Below are positions 34,476 to 46,434 of a stretch of DNA of 64,000 nucleotides, piece after piece; position 1 is the first letter of the stretch, and each line of letters begins with the position of its first letter. Origin of the DNA: Pagrus major. Lineage: Eukaryota; Chordata; Actinopteri; Spariformes; Sparidae. The notes beneath the pieces were generated by a model. It saw nothing but the letters and a program-made list of their open reading frames with translations. It made no database searches and was not told the DNA's origin. The translations under genes and the position numbers were made by a program. Location: the NCBI RefSeq assembly GCF_040436345.1, contig NC_133232.1:37135683-37199682 (forward strand), read 5' to 3'.

Positions 34476-37400
34476 CTGAAAGAAAGTGGATGATAAAATC
34501 CTGATTAAAATAGGCTCAGAGTTTGTGTGTAATTGTCTTAAATCCAGATCTCATTGCTCAGTAAGTGTGTCAGCATCAATAAAGCAGAATAAGTCATGTT
34601 TAGTCTGCCTCTCACCAACAAGCGTGGTTCCTCTCTGTCTTCACAGGTGATCTGTGGCTCAGGTACACGCTCTTTATTTCCCTGCTGGCTGCAGCGTCAC
34701 AGGTGAAAGCTGACAACATGTCCGTCCTCGTCCGCACGCCGTGTTGTCTTTCACTCACTGTCCGTCAAACAGCAGCTCATGAGCTCATGCGCTCAGCTGC
34801 TTTGTGTGACCTTCAGAAAAGTGTCAACAGGCTACTGAACGTGTCTCAAAGGTCAAGAGGGCTGTAAGTTACTATCCTTCCCTGCAGTGTTACGTTACAG
34901 TTAATGTCAAAGATTATCCTGTAAGATGTAGTTCAGGTTTAGTTTCTCTGCAAATGACACTTCTGGAGAAAAGCACAGGAAGTATTAACTGTAACGATGA
35001 CAAATAAAAGCTCACACGCAACAACATACTGAATCAGTAAGGCTGAATACCAGTTTGACAAACATTATATACACCTGAGCCTCGAGCAGTGCATCGCTTT
35101 CTATAAGACCACCACATGTTTGTCGCTGTCCTGTGATAAGCTCATATCTCTAAAAACTCAACTTTTCTTGAGCTCAGAAAAACAGCCTGTTAATAAGCTT
35201 CGTCACGATGCAGCTTCCAGCTGGTTTTTAAAGCGTTTATCTAAAGAAGCACGAGGGTTTTCTCAACACATAAAGGAACACCTAATCCTTTCATTTATTA
35301 CAAACAGCAGTCAAAATGGAGATTCAGGGGATTCAAACTTGAAATGTGACTTCTAATTTAAGCGGTCGGACAAATGAAGTGGAGTAAAAACTACGATATC
35401 TGCCTCTGAGATGCAGTCGAGTAGAAGTATATATATATATATAGATATATATATAGAAGTATAAAGTTCCATACAATGGAAATACTCAAGCACAGTACAA
35501 ATACCTCAAATGTGTACTGAAGTGCAGCACTTGAGTAAATGTACTATGTTACATTAGTTCAACCTATAAGAACACATAATATATGACAGGATCCTCATTA
35601 CAAATAACTATAATTGTTAAATAAATGCTGTGAAGTAAAAGTACAATACTTAAATAATGGAGTAGAGGTACCTCATATTTGTATGTAAATGTATTTAATT
35701 ACTTTGAACACTGAACATCGATGATGTTTTATAAGTAAATATCTTGAGGTGCTCGCAGGAATATTGGCCTATAATTACTTCAAAGTCATGAATCAAAGTG
35801 TGAGAGCTCGTCTTTCTTTACAAACGGTAAATGATTGAATCAAAGCTCTACATTCTGGGACAACATGTTTTCATGTGTAGTTAGTTCACATGTGTTACAG
35901 CGAACAGAAGGCAAACAGGAGATGCCTGATGCCTGACAGGAGCACCGGGATCAGCAGAGCGCAGCGGCGAGGTGCAGCTCAGTATCATCACTGCTGTCCT
36001 CGTCCCTGCGAGCCTTAATTAAAGTGAGCGCTGGTGAGAAGATGAGAGTGTGAACACCATCTCTCAGGTGATCCAGTTACGGATACTCACAGTTTCATCT
36101 CACAAGAGCTCTCAGACTGACATGGAGTCAATTTCCTCTCGCCACAAATAAACAAGCAGCTTTTTTTTTTTTTTTTTAAATGTATCAGATTAAACAGAGA
36201 CCCTTTTCTGCATAATTGAGCCTCTTTAGTCGATGAGCATTAAGCCTAATCAGGCTAAATGAATCATGTGCTGTTTTGGATGTTAAATGTCAGTTTCACT
36301 TGAATATTAATTATCACAAAACTCTCAAAATACAAGCTACAAGATGGAGACTTCATCTAAAGTATGGAGGAAAATTAATGTCATTACTTTATCCAAACAT
36401 CATCTGGTCCTTCTAATCAGATCCTGTACAATAAATGAACCCCTAAAACATGACAACACTGAATCACAGAGTAAGACATTACATTTAAAGGCCCTGAAAA
36501 CCTTTTTCCTCTGTCAGCTTCTTACTGATGAGACCCATCATGATCCTACCAGAGTATGCAGCCACGTTTTGCGGAACAGTCTCAGTCACCGTCAGCTGTG
36601 ATCCTTCCTTTGGTTCATGCCTTTGGAAATCAAGTATTAGTTTAGCACAGATCTGAATAAACATGTATATCACATTAACTCTCCTGCCTAGAGAGGAGTC
36701 GGTCCGAGGGTCGCCTGTCACCTATCAGCCTATTAAATCTGATCACAGCACAGCCACACAGTCGGGATGACGCAGATTAACTCTAACTGTGTTAAACTCT
36801 GACTTTGACTGACTGATTGTTGCATATTCAGTCATGAATATTTAATGTTGTAGAGAAATATGACACGAACCATTTTCATAATTTGGACAGGACTGATTAA
36901 TGGTTGCTTGTCTTGTAGAGTGTTGAAATTCTGCCTTGACAAAATATCTAACACAAATGACAGAATGGGTAAATAGCATTTTGAGGAACGACATGTTTGC
37001 TGTTGCCTTATAAATGGTTCTCTGTAGCTATAATTAAATCAACCAGTAAAGCTCAGGCTGAGACTGAAGGTAGAGGATAATCATGTGATATGATCCAAAG
37101 CTACTGAATGGACCTTCAGGTGAGATAGTTTGAACTTTGACCTCAGATTAGAGTTTGTTTTCATATGACAACAGCTACCGAGCACTTCTGAGTCATATGA
37201 GTAAACCAGTTATCCTGCAAACTGCTGACTGTTGCTTTCACTTCCCACTTTCATCCCTGAGAGTCAGTTTCCAAACCGAATCACTGTGAGATTTTCATTC
37301 AGGAGCCGAGCACCCTGGGACAGTCGGGTATACAGAGCTGTGGACAGCTCAATTAGTCGGGTGCTGACTGACGAACAATAAGCTGTATCATCAACCAAAG

Positions 37401-38531
37401 AGCCTCCCCGGCCACCGCCCATCGGCTGTTTGCTGTCTGCCTCTGTGCTGAGGGCAGGCGTTGTCAAATGCAAATGGCTCCATTTCAGCAATTACCTGGC
37501 CAGCTGAGTGGACGTTTGGACAACATCCACATGAACATATCGTACCATCTGGTGAATTTGAACAAGACTTTTTTGTGAGAATAATAGCTGCTTTTTCTGT
37601 TGGGTAACTGCTCTGATGTAAAGAAGCATGTAGCTTCAGACTGAGACACACGGGGGTTTTACTCTATTCATGTGTATTTCACATTTTAAATGGACCTTTC
37701 CTTTTTACATGGGAATGAGTAGAGAAACATAAAACGTATGCCAACTACATTACACACTGCATCAACAGCAATGAATACAGGATGTGTGACTTGTGTCCAT
37801 CATAAAATGCCAGCAACATGTTGAAAACAGCCACTGTAAGAACAAGGTCTTTTTACCATGACATTTTAGTTTCTTCTGTTGCTCTGAGGCAGCTTACCTT
37901 GATTTATATTTTATTATCTCCAAGCAGGTGTTTTCATCTCTTCCTGTCAGAGTCTCACCCTCAAAAATATAACCAGAGTCCTAGAAAATGGACACATAAT
38001 ATGAGACGGACTCCATATTTTTGTTGTCTTCATCAGCAACATTTATTATCCACATTTCTCACCATATGTCATCAGATCTCATCCATTCTTGACCAGCGTT
38101 TCTACTGTCTGCAGGATAAACCCAGCAGGGATCTACACCAGAGGAAACATGTCCATCATTATTCAGATTAATGGCTCTGTTTTTATTACAAGAGGATTGT
38201 GAGTCCACAGATGGCCACGCTGTGCCCGAGGACATATTTCAGCTCAACAGCAGAGGTAGAACACATGCAGACATGAGATCTGTCCAAGATGTCAGACCTC
38301 ATTAGTCTACAGGTGTCTGCTGAAGTGAGCAGACAGGTGAGCTGTTATTAGTTTGAGACGACCTGTGCTCAGACCAGTGGAAGATTTCTTGATTTATTAG
38401 TGCAGAAAGTGAACTGTTACAGTACAAGTGTCTCTTTCTTCTTTGTGAGGAATCAGGTGAGAAGATGGATACCACTACCACTCAGCTGGCTGAAGCTAGA
38501 GTCAGCAGCTGGTTAGCTTTGCTAGCTTAGC
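34476..38531. other. anxa5 5' flank, no second gene found
   Basis: This region must contain the anxa5 non-coding first exon and promoter, but I could not fix them. Candidates are 34617-34760 (a possible exon ending with a gtgaga donor) and the GC-richer stretch 35937-36060. An AT microsatellite lies at 35430-35457, followed to about 35720 by AAGTA-type dispersed repeat. A poly-T run lies at about 36163-36177. Frames at 36344-36721 and 37264-38171 resemble nothing known. Confidence 0.4.
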
Positions 38532-38942
38532 TTAAAGGAACAGTTCACTCAAAAATAAAAATTCAGTCATTATCAAGTCACCTCATGTCGATTGAAAGTC
38601 AGGTGAAGTTTCGTGGTCTACAAAACATTTCGGGAATTTCACAGCAAAAGAGCGTTGCAGCGTTCGCCTTAACAACTGAAGTAGCTGGAGACTTGATTCA
38701 AAATGTAAAAAACAAACAAAAAAACATGAAATGGCTTTATATAATCAAAATCTTTCCTGTAGCTGCTAAGCTAAAAACATTAGCTCATAGTCGGCTAATA
38801 ATAACGTCTTTTCAAATTAATTTGGCTTCCTCATTCTCGTTAGGCCGGACAAGCTGTCTGGAGCCATTTTTATTTTTTCTTTCGGTTGATTTTTTTTTAC
38901 ATTTTAAAACAAGTTGCTATCTTCTTCACTGAACTCCTTTAA
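38532..38942. mobile_element. MITE-like dispersed repeat
   Basis: It begins TTAAAGGAACAGTTCACTC and ends ACTGAACTCCTTTAA, a partial terminal inverted repeat. The start matches a motif I recall as widespread in teleost genomes. GGAGCCATTT and a T-run occur inside, as at 32605-32765. Non-coding. Confidence 0.45.
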
Positions 38943-40375
38943 CCCTCTTTCCAGTCTATAAGAGCTGTATCGGTCTTCTTATCGAACTCTCAGCATGAAA
39001 ACAAATATTTCCCAAAATGTTGAATTAATCTTTGAACAGGGCGTATCTGGATCTAGAAGCAAAGGACACAGCTAGCCTGGCTCTGCTCAAAGCTAACACA
39101 ATTAAAAAACAGTCATTTTTACACTTATGTGTTTGTACGGATTAGACAAAGGAAATATAAAGTCACTTGTTAATGAGTGAGCTTCGGTAAGTTAGTCAGG
39201 CTTTGTTACCTTTGGACCAAGCAAGGCTAACAATTTACTGTTTCCAGTCTTTATGCTAAGCTAAGCCTACGGGCCGGGGCTCCCGTTTCACAGTTACAGA
39301 CATGAGAGAGGTATTCGTCCTCTTATCAAACTTATCTAACTCTCGACAAGGAAACAAAGAAGTTTATTCTCCAAACGTTGAACTTCTATAAAAACACCAA
39401 CAAACGGATCAATTCAGCACATTGTGCAAGACAGAAATAAGAAGGCCAATCTTCTGTAACTAATGTAATTGTTTTGATCGATCTGTTCGCTGTAGAAACA
39501 TGCCAGTGTTCACACCCCTTGAGAAATGTTTGTGACAGTGAAGAATCCCTCCGTCTGAGCCACGGGCGCTCGTATTACTGTGCTGCTGAATAAGGAAATC
39601 AACGGGGTAATTAACATGCCCTCCTCAGGGCTAATGGCTATTGATTCCTATCGGACTATTACATGAAAGACAACCTGGCCACCTCGGACTAATGATTGAA
39701 GAAGAATAAAAAATAAGCACATACAGACTGAGAGATACCATTTATACCATAAGTCATATGAAGTGTGATATGTCAGATGCCTGTGTAAACCGTTTGTTAA
39801 CACCATGCAGCTTTAAGCATTAAGGCGTTCGGCTCTTGCAGGGGATATTAGTTTTCTGCCTCAGGGTTCTCATTTACTACACCCCCTGATACGGACGCAC
39901 GAGCTGAGAAACGTCGTGCCACAAAGCAGCTCCCTTTCATATTTGTCATCTGCGTCACGTTCTCAATATCCCTCCTGCCAATTTACCAACCAGATGAGAG
40001 GAGGTCAAACTGCCCTCCTGAATGTGTTGCTTCAATCAGCAGGAATTGAGTTGCAGATTTAGTCTTGGCTAACTCTTGACTTTACTCTGCAGATGTTTGA
40101 GCTCGGCTGTGCGCATTAATCTGAGATATGAAAAGAAATCACATAGAATGGTCTTGAATAACCCCACTTCATGCATGTCTGCTGTAGAAGCTGCTAAAAG
40201 AATAGACAGTGGTTTCTATAAACAAGAACATGATTTTTATTATTTTGTGAGGGAATATAAGTCAAAAACAAGATTTTTTTAAAAGTCATTTTCTTACACG
40301 AATCTGCAAAAGCACATTCAAGCACTCCAACAAGCCTCAGTTCTGGCTGAGTTTTGGCAGAATTGTCCCATTTTT
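38943..40375. other. Intergenic region with decayed repeats
   Basis: CCCAAAATGTTGAA (39011) and CTCCAAACGTTGAAC (39370), each preceded by an ACTCTC motif, look like two decayed copies of one fish repeat, with GCTAAGCTAAGC near 39257. The AATAAA for smim43 (minus strand) is at 40241-40236. No gene seen on the plus strand. Confidence 0.4.
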
Positions 40376-40609
40376 TCACGGCAGGTGCTGACGCCTCTGC
40401 TCAAAGCGAGGCTGTCTGAACGAGCGGACAGGCTGCAGCGTGGCTTTTCCCACCGAGTTGCTCAGCTGCTTGAGGAGCACCCAGAGAAGCAGCAGCATGA
40501 GGGTCAGGAGTCCCAGGAGCATCCCCACGTACAGGCTCAGGTTCCAGCCCCAGCCCAGTGCCAGGGGCAGTGAGGTGGATGCCACCAGGAATCTCCTCGG
40601 GGCAGGCAT
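40376..40609 (-). CDS. smim43: Small integral membrane protein 43 / NEMEP-like micropeptide (77 aa)
   Basis: The frame from ATG 40609 to TGA 40376 encodes a single-pass protein. A Pro/Arg-containing N-terminus is followed by WNLSLYVG, a 20-residue Leu-rich membrane helix (about residues 28-46), then LLKQLSNSV and a basic tail (RQPRFEQRR). As I recall it, mammalian SMIM43 (formerly TMEM155; mouse NEMEP, a Nodal-induced mesendoderm micropeptide) has W-x-x-NL-x-LY, a Leu/Phe helix and a KQLxNSV motif in the same order. Position and strand between ANXA5 and CCNA2 also match the human locus. An AATAAA lies about 135 bases past the stop. The start is uncertain: the ATG has a weak context, and the frame stays open upstream to a TAG near 40833 without another ATG, so an upstream coding exon is possible. 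The human protein is about 63 aa. Confidence 0.8.
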   Translation of the reverse strand: MPAPRRFLVASTSLPLALGWGWNLSLYVGMLLGLLTLMLLLLWVLLKQLSNSVGKATLQPVRSFRQPRFEQRRQHLP

Positions 40610-40951
40610 GGGGTTAGGCAGCAACCCGCCCTCCCCTCCTCCGCTTCCAAAAAACGTCTCCTTTTCCCACACTTGGATCTTCTCAGGGGTTAGACAGATG
40701 CTGTGCCGTAGCTGCAGGAGCCATTGTTTGAACAAGTATCCAACTGGTTTGGCTATGTTATAGAATTCCCATCTGTCTCCATGGTTTAATCCTCCAGTTA
40801 GCCGAGCAAACCTGTTGAGAGTGTGAGCGTGGTCTTTGAGCTATCCATTCTCCAGTGGTGGAAATCTTTCTGCAGCTGGGCTGTGCTGTGTTTCCCCCTC
40901 CGTCAGACTCCTGCACAGAGCCAGCCTCCCAATTTATCATGAGAGAGAGAG

Positions 40952-40975
40952 GAGGAGGAGGAGGAGGAGGAGGAG
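40952..40975. repeat. (GGA)n microsatellite
   Basis: About eight GGA triplets upstream of smim43. Non-coding. Confidence 0.8.
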
Positions 40976-42086
40976 AGAGCAACAGAGAGATGCCTTCAAC
41001 ACCAGTGGCTGCCTTCACTCTCACAGAGAAAATCAAATCCCTGAAGTGGAAAATGTCAGTCCTGTTCTGTCATTTACTAATTAATAATTATGTGCAGACA
41101 AAAAAGGACAAAGCATGTCTTTATATTTCAGTCTCCCTTTGTATTCATATTGGACTTGTGTGCCAGTTTTTGGTGTTTCATACAATCGACAGTATCACTT
41201 CAGGTTGATGGAAACTGTATCCTGCCAAGATTTAATTGAAGAGTTGAAGTCCAGCTTCCATCAAAAACTTTTTTTCCTCCAGTTGACAGTGAGCTTCACT
41301 GTGTAGATGGATGTATGTGCAGTTTGACACTAGACTATTAGGGCTGCAACTAACGATCATGTTCCCTGTTGATTAACCCGTCAGTTTCCTTGATAGAGTG
41401 GTTTAGTCCATAAAATGTCAAAGTTGAAAATTGTTGATCAGTGTTTCTGAAAGCTGAAGATGACGTCAAATGTTCAGTTAACAAGCATAACACTGGGGAA
41501 CAGGCCGAAAGGAAACTTATTGTACTGCTGATGCAAAATGTTACTTTGATCCCAAGGTCCCTTAATTACCTCAAAAATAAATCACATACTCAATTGGTTT
41601 TCACTAGAAACAAACGCCGAGTAGGAAACATCGTGTTAATACATTCTGTAATTTTTAAAGGAATGTCATTAAATGGATTTTGATGCAATTACTTTTTCAT
41701 GCAACATTTTGTCAGACACAAGTATGCTACAATATGGAGATCTTTACATTTCTGTTCATCTCATTTCCCCATAACCTTTAATATACTCCTTTTCACCACC
41801 ATTTGCTTTCTATAGAGACGTGTTCAGCCTCACAAATGCCAAGTAATTACATGCACATGGGAAAGCACCAGGTCAACAAACCAGTCTTTAAATTAACCAA
41901 GCTGTACAGTTGGACCCATCAGCTGGATTTTACATTTACAAGTTTCAGACAGCAAAAGACTCAAATAAAAGTCAAGTCCTTGTAGATCTGAAGAAACCTT
42001 TAAAATGACCAGGTGGTCCTCTGCTGCCCCCATGAGTCCAACATGACCATAAAGATTTAGAAATGAAGTCTTACTTTAAGTGAAAT
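40976..42086. other. Interval between smim43 and ccna2, no gene
   Basis: No EXOSC9-like sequence is seen, although that gene occupies this place in mammals. 41340-41440 (AGGGCTGCAACTAACGATCA, CATAAAATGTC) is a fish dispersed repeat related to 50290-50525. Confidence 0.5.
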
Positions 42087-42092
42087 TTTATT
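42087..42092 (-). terminator. ccna2: Probable ccna2 polyadenylation signal
   Basis: AATAAA on the minus strand, about 500 bases after the cyclin A2 stop codon. It is a close canonical signal on this strand downstream of the gene. Confidence 0.5.
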
Positions 42093-42594
42093 TACAAGAG
42101 CCATATTTTACAGTGCAGAAGAAGCCTTGACAACATGTTAGCTTTCAAGACACAAATGTAATGAAACAGCTGACTCCATGACAGACAGAACACTTTAATC
42201 AACATCCCATGAGGTCTAGTTAAAGGTTACAACTCAAGTTGAACCAGCAACAACTGCTTCGAACATCAACTAACCCATAAAGTGGAAAAAATATAAGGTT
42301 TTCTGGGTTTGAATACATTCACAGGTCTATTGGAGTTGAAGACACTGTCGATCAAAGCAGAATGTTTACAGAGTGGTGATGAGACCTCCATTTTGTCTGA
42401 TTAAAAGTCAATTAAAACTGCTTGATTAACTGTATTGTCTGTTATGCTCATTTAAAAATACCCTTTAAAAACTAACATGTAGCTCTACTCTAAGAGCAAG
42501 ATGCTTGAAATTGTGGTCCACATTTAAAAAAATAGAAAAAAATTAAATAAAAAAGACTGGTACAACTCTACATGTATAAGGGGAGGGGGAGAAG

Positions 42595-45500
42595 TCAGTT
42601 CAGCGTCAGTTTAGTACGAGCCTCGATGAGGGAAACTTCATGATACCTGGAAGAGAAGAGGTCATTTAGAACATGTATGCAAAGACAAAAGTAAAGCAAA
42701 GAAACTAATGAGCAAGTTGTTTGCAGTCTACTTACTTGGGGCCCTTGTACTTCTCCCGAACAGACTGCTGGGCATGCTGAGCAGCATTGAGGTGAAGTTT
42801 GTGCAGATCCTCAACACACGGCATCAGATCTTCTAGGGAGTAGCCAGTCATCTCTGTCAAGGACTTGGGCTGAGGAGATAGAATAATCTAGTTAGCATGC
42901 ACACAACCAAAAAACAAAAAACTCAGAAGCCCAACAGAAGACAGTTAAACCCCTTTCACACCAGACAAAGTCCCTCATCACCCACTACATGTTGTCTTCT
43001 CTTCAATGAGTGTATAGACTCAGCATTCAAATGACCCAACAGTAGTTATGGGTCCTTATTGGCTGTGATGAAAGACCTGGCTCAACATGACATTCCCTCC
43101 ATTCAGAAACTGGTGTGTTCAGTTGAAGGACAGTGGCTTGTCAATACTTTTAAATCTCTTGTTAAAGCAGTGCCCAAACTTTGTTCCGTCAGTGGTGAGT
43201 TTAAGAAAAACAAACTTTAGTGACTTCAGTGCTCGTCAGCTGCCTTCCTGGTACTGCGCATGTGCAACTACAGAACAGATAGGAGTGAGATGGTCTCACT
43301 GCTTAGTAACTTTCATAATTAGCTTCAGATGAGGGGGATGCGGTCTACCTCTGAACATTACGATTAAGCTTTTAAAACCAGTTTGAACATCTGATGAGTA
43401 ATGTGACCCGTTCCTTTCTACAGTTTTGTTTTTCCTGGAGCATTTGTGATGACAAATGTCATGAGAGAAAGGCGCTTTAAAAAATGCTGCATATACATTT
43501 CAATTTGTGTAAAAAGCTGCATTAGTCTTTTACAGAGGCTTGATTTGAAAAATTGCTTCATTTAGACCATTCCATCTTAACTTACCAATGAGCCACCAGT
43601 CACTGTGTTGTTGGCCATAACATAGGCTGCAGCAGCAGTCAGTGATGGCAGGTACTTCAAGAAGGGATCAGAATCAACCAGGCTGAGCTCCCCAAGGTAC
43701 TGAGAAAATATACAAAAGACCGTTACATGCAATTCATGTAGATTACCATGACCAAAGACTGTTTGGGTTACAGCAAGATTAGGGATTTTTGTTGCATTTG
43801 CTATTAAAAAAAGCTTTTATTGTTGTCCAACATGTGCTACAGGCTCACCATTGCCAGGCTTTCCACCTGTTTGTTAACAGAATGGTGGAGGAAGTAGTGG
43901 GTGAGAAACTGGTTGATGGTCGGTGCTGCCAGATCAAAGGAGAGCACTTTAAGCACCAGATGCTCCATTCTTAACACCTGCTTCTTGGTGTAGGTGTCGT
44001 CTGTGATGTAAACAAACTCTGCCACCTCAGGGGGGTAGATCTCTTCAAATTTCCTGCATTTGAATATGCAAATAGTCACTTCACACAGAAACAGTCTTGA
44101 AAACATACTCGTAATATGAATAGACTGAAAATTTTAAATAATGTGCACATACGAAGCCAGCAGCATTGCAGCAGTCCCAACCAGCTGAAGCTTCCCCCTC
44201 AGGACCGACATGGAGGAGAGGAAGCGGTCGATGTAGTTTACAGCCAGATAAAGCGTCTCGTTCTGTAGCTTGTACTCTTCTCCGACCTCGACCAGCCAGT
44301 CAACTAGAATGGCCCTCATGCTGTTGGTGATGTCAGGCTGCTTCTTCATGTAGCCTGCCTTAGGCCTGGTTTTTACCTGAGGAGCAACACCAAGGCGTTA
44401 CAGAATATACTTGCAATTTTCAAAACTTTAGATATTGAACTGCATTTCTAGAGAGGCCAGATGCTGAAAGAATCTGAGGCAGTGAACACAATCTCACCTC
44501 CATCTCCCTCAAGTACTTGTAGATTTCTTCAGCATATTCTGGGACCTCATTTACATTGACGGGTTTCTCCTCCCCCTCAACCAAGGACATATCCATGGGA
44601 GAGTCTGAGAAAAGGAAAGTTTAACATTCAGTTAAGTGAAAGGCTAAAACTTTGATGATAAACAAAAAAACTGGAGTGCTACAGTGTCAGTAACGATTCA
44701 AATTTGATCTTCCCGTGCCTGGTGATCATAAAGTATTTACAACTCACCAAAGCTGACATCCATTGCTGATGGAATATCGATGGTGGCCAGAGGCTGTCGG
44801 AGCCGTGCCACGGCATTGCTGATAGCGAGGGGAGACTCTGCATCGATCGACTTTGCTTTGACAGCGTCCACCTGTAGTGGCTTCTTGGTGCAGGCGCCAT
44901 CGGGCTCATCCACATGGATCTGGAAAGCAGGCTGTTTGATGGATGGCTTCTCGTAGCAGCTTTTGCTGAAGTCTTCATTTTTGCAGGACAACTGCTGTGA
45001 TGAGTCCTAGAAGCAGAAAAACAGGTCAAGTCAGATGTTTGTCTCATGAGGAGAAATGCTTTTTGCAGCACGGCAAAAATTACAATGAAGCCGATATTAA
45101 AAGTGCTGGTACTATACACAATTAAAAAGGTTCGTGTGATTACAACAAAAAGCTGCAATAGCATGGGGACTGAACAAAGTGGTGATTTGGGGGAACGAGA
45201 GGCAATTTATTTATTAGGCAGGAGTGATTATTGCACAAGAGATTACTGAAGTATTGTTGCACTCAAATAGGAAGCAGAGAGCACTTGTGTTTGATGCAGC
45301 ACCCAAAATCCTTTACTGACACGAGGAACATGAAACAAACATAATCTGTGTTTTACTTCGTTAAAACCTTTTTTAAAGTATAAAGTCAAGCAATAACTCG
45401 GTGATATTAAAATGGCGGACAACTGGTAACAGACGCAGCAATAGCTGTACTTAAAATGCTTCTGCAAGTTTGTAAAAAGAGTAAAAGCAGGTTTAAAAAG

Positions 45501-45856
45501 GCACTACAGCCCGACATGCAGGTCACGTTAACGAGCATGATGACTGAAGTTAGTTGCCTCCAAAACCCACAAAGGCTCCACATCCCACCTACAGCCAGCA
45601 GCTCGGGCTAGCCGAGCCGCCGAGCCGCCGGACCCACCTGCTTGGTGCCGCGCTGGTTCAGGCTCCTGCTCCGCTGGTTGGTCTGCAGAGGGCCCAGCAC
45701 GGTTCTGGTGCCGGCGGCTTGTTTCGGGGGAAGGTTCTCCTGGTTGTCTCCTGCAGCAGCTCTGGGTTTTAGCGAGCCTCGCAGTCTTGACAGCATGTTT
45801 TCCTGGTTGTGATGCTCACTAGCCGCGCTGCCCGGTCCTCTGTTAGCTCCCGACAT
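42595..45856 (-). CDS. ccna2: Cyclin A2 (8 exons, 437 aa)
   Basis: This is the S/G2-M cyclin that activates CDK2 and CDK1. Exons: 45856-45638, 45006-44748, 44604-44498, 44376-44153, 44053-43849, 43699-43586, 42869-42736 and 42646-42595 (stop TGA 42597-42595). Phases join to 1314 bases. Residues 1-190 are the degradation region, with a destruction box [10 protein letters not shown] (51-60) and two NQEN motifs (17-20, 38-41). The cyclin fold carries MRAIL at 215-219, the hydrophobic patch that binds RxL substrates, inside the near-invariant [20 protein letters not shown] stretch. The second cyclin box begins with FLGELSLID-like YLGELSLVD. The length matches human (432 aa). ATG 45856 has A at -3. 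The frame is open upstream to 46018, but that ATG is in a weak context and is probably 5'UTR. Confidence 0.97.
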
Positions 45857-46255
45857 GTTTCCCCCCTCAAACAACAAAACAGTCCAACCTGCCTGCGTTT
45901 CCTTATCGAAATACAACCGCGGCTGTGCGTCGTGTACGTGAACACAACAAAGAGATCTATTAGAGCCGAGTTTTGCTTCAGAGAGATCGCGTGTGGACTG
46001 TTGGATCGGGGTTAGCATTAGCTGCTACCGTGCTGAGGAAGGTTAAAGATGTGTTCAGTCAAAACCAAGCTGTCCAGATGTTCACGACACGTGGAAACGA
46101 AGTGTTAAAACAAAGCAGACGAAAACAAAATGCTCAGTCGGCGGTAAAATATCTACAAAACGTTAGACGCGTTTCTAAGCCGCCATACTCGTGAGTTTCG
46201 CCGCACCGAGCACCCTGCAGCCGCCGCGAGCCTCCTCAGCACAGACGCTTCTCAG

Positions 46256-46313
46256 TTCAAGTAGCCCGCGAGGATTGAAACGGACCAATCACAGGCGGCC
46301 CAGGCAGTGACGT
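46256..46313 (-). promoter_or_regulatory. ccna2: ccna2 promoter with CDE/CHR, CCAAT and CRE-like sites
   Basis: Read on the minus strand the region contains CGCGGGCTACTTGAACTG. This closely matches the human CCNA2 cell-cycle element, as I recall it, in which the CDE (CGCGG, 46265-46270) and CHR (TTGAA, 46256-46260) are bound by DREAM/MuvB to repress in G0/G1. Upstream lie an inverted CCAAT (46285-46289, NF-Y) and a TGACGT half CRE (46308-46313). The order CRE, CCAAT, CDE, CHR is that of the mammalian promoter. The start of transcription is therefore likely near 46220, giving a 5'UTR of about 370 bases. Confidence 0.85.
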
Positions 46314-46434
46314 GCGTGGTTGTACGGGAGCCGGGGGAGGACAATGTTCGCTTGATTGCAAATTCAAATCCGGTTTGACAGATTTGAACGTATGGATGAA
46401 CGTTATGTAGGTCAACAGCTGAGCGACAAACACG

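Noticed and set aside
36344-38171. Frames of 75-117 codons upstream of anxa5
   Set aside because: No family resemblance, and opposing frames overlap in places, as expected by chance in stop-poor stretches.
45857-46018. 54-codon N-terminal extension of cyclin A2
   Set aside because: The frame is open, but the upstream ATG has a weak context, the added peptide is unlike any cyclin A, and ATG 45856 has a good context and fits family length.
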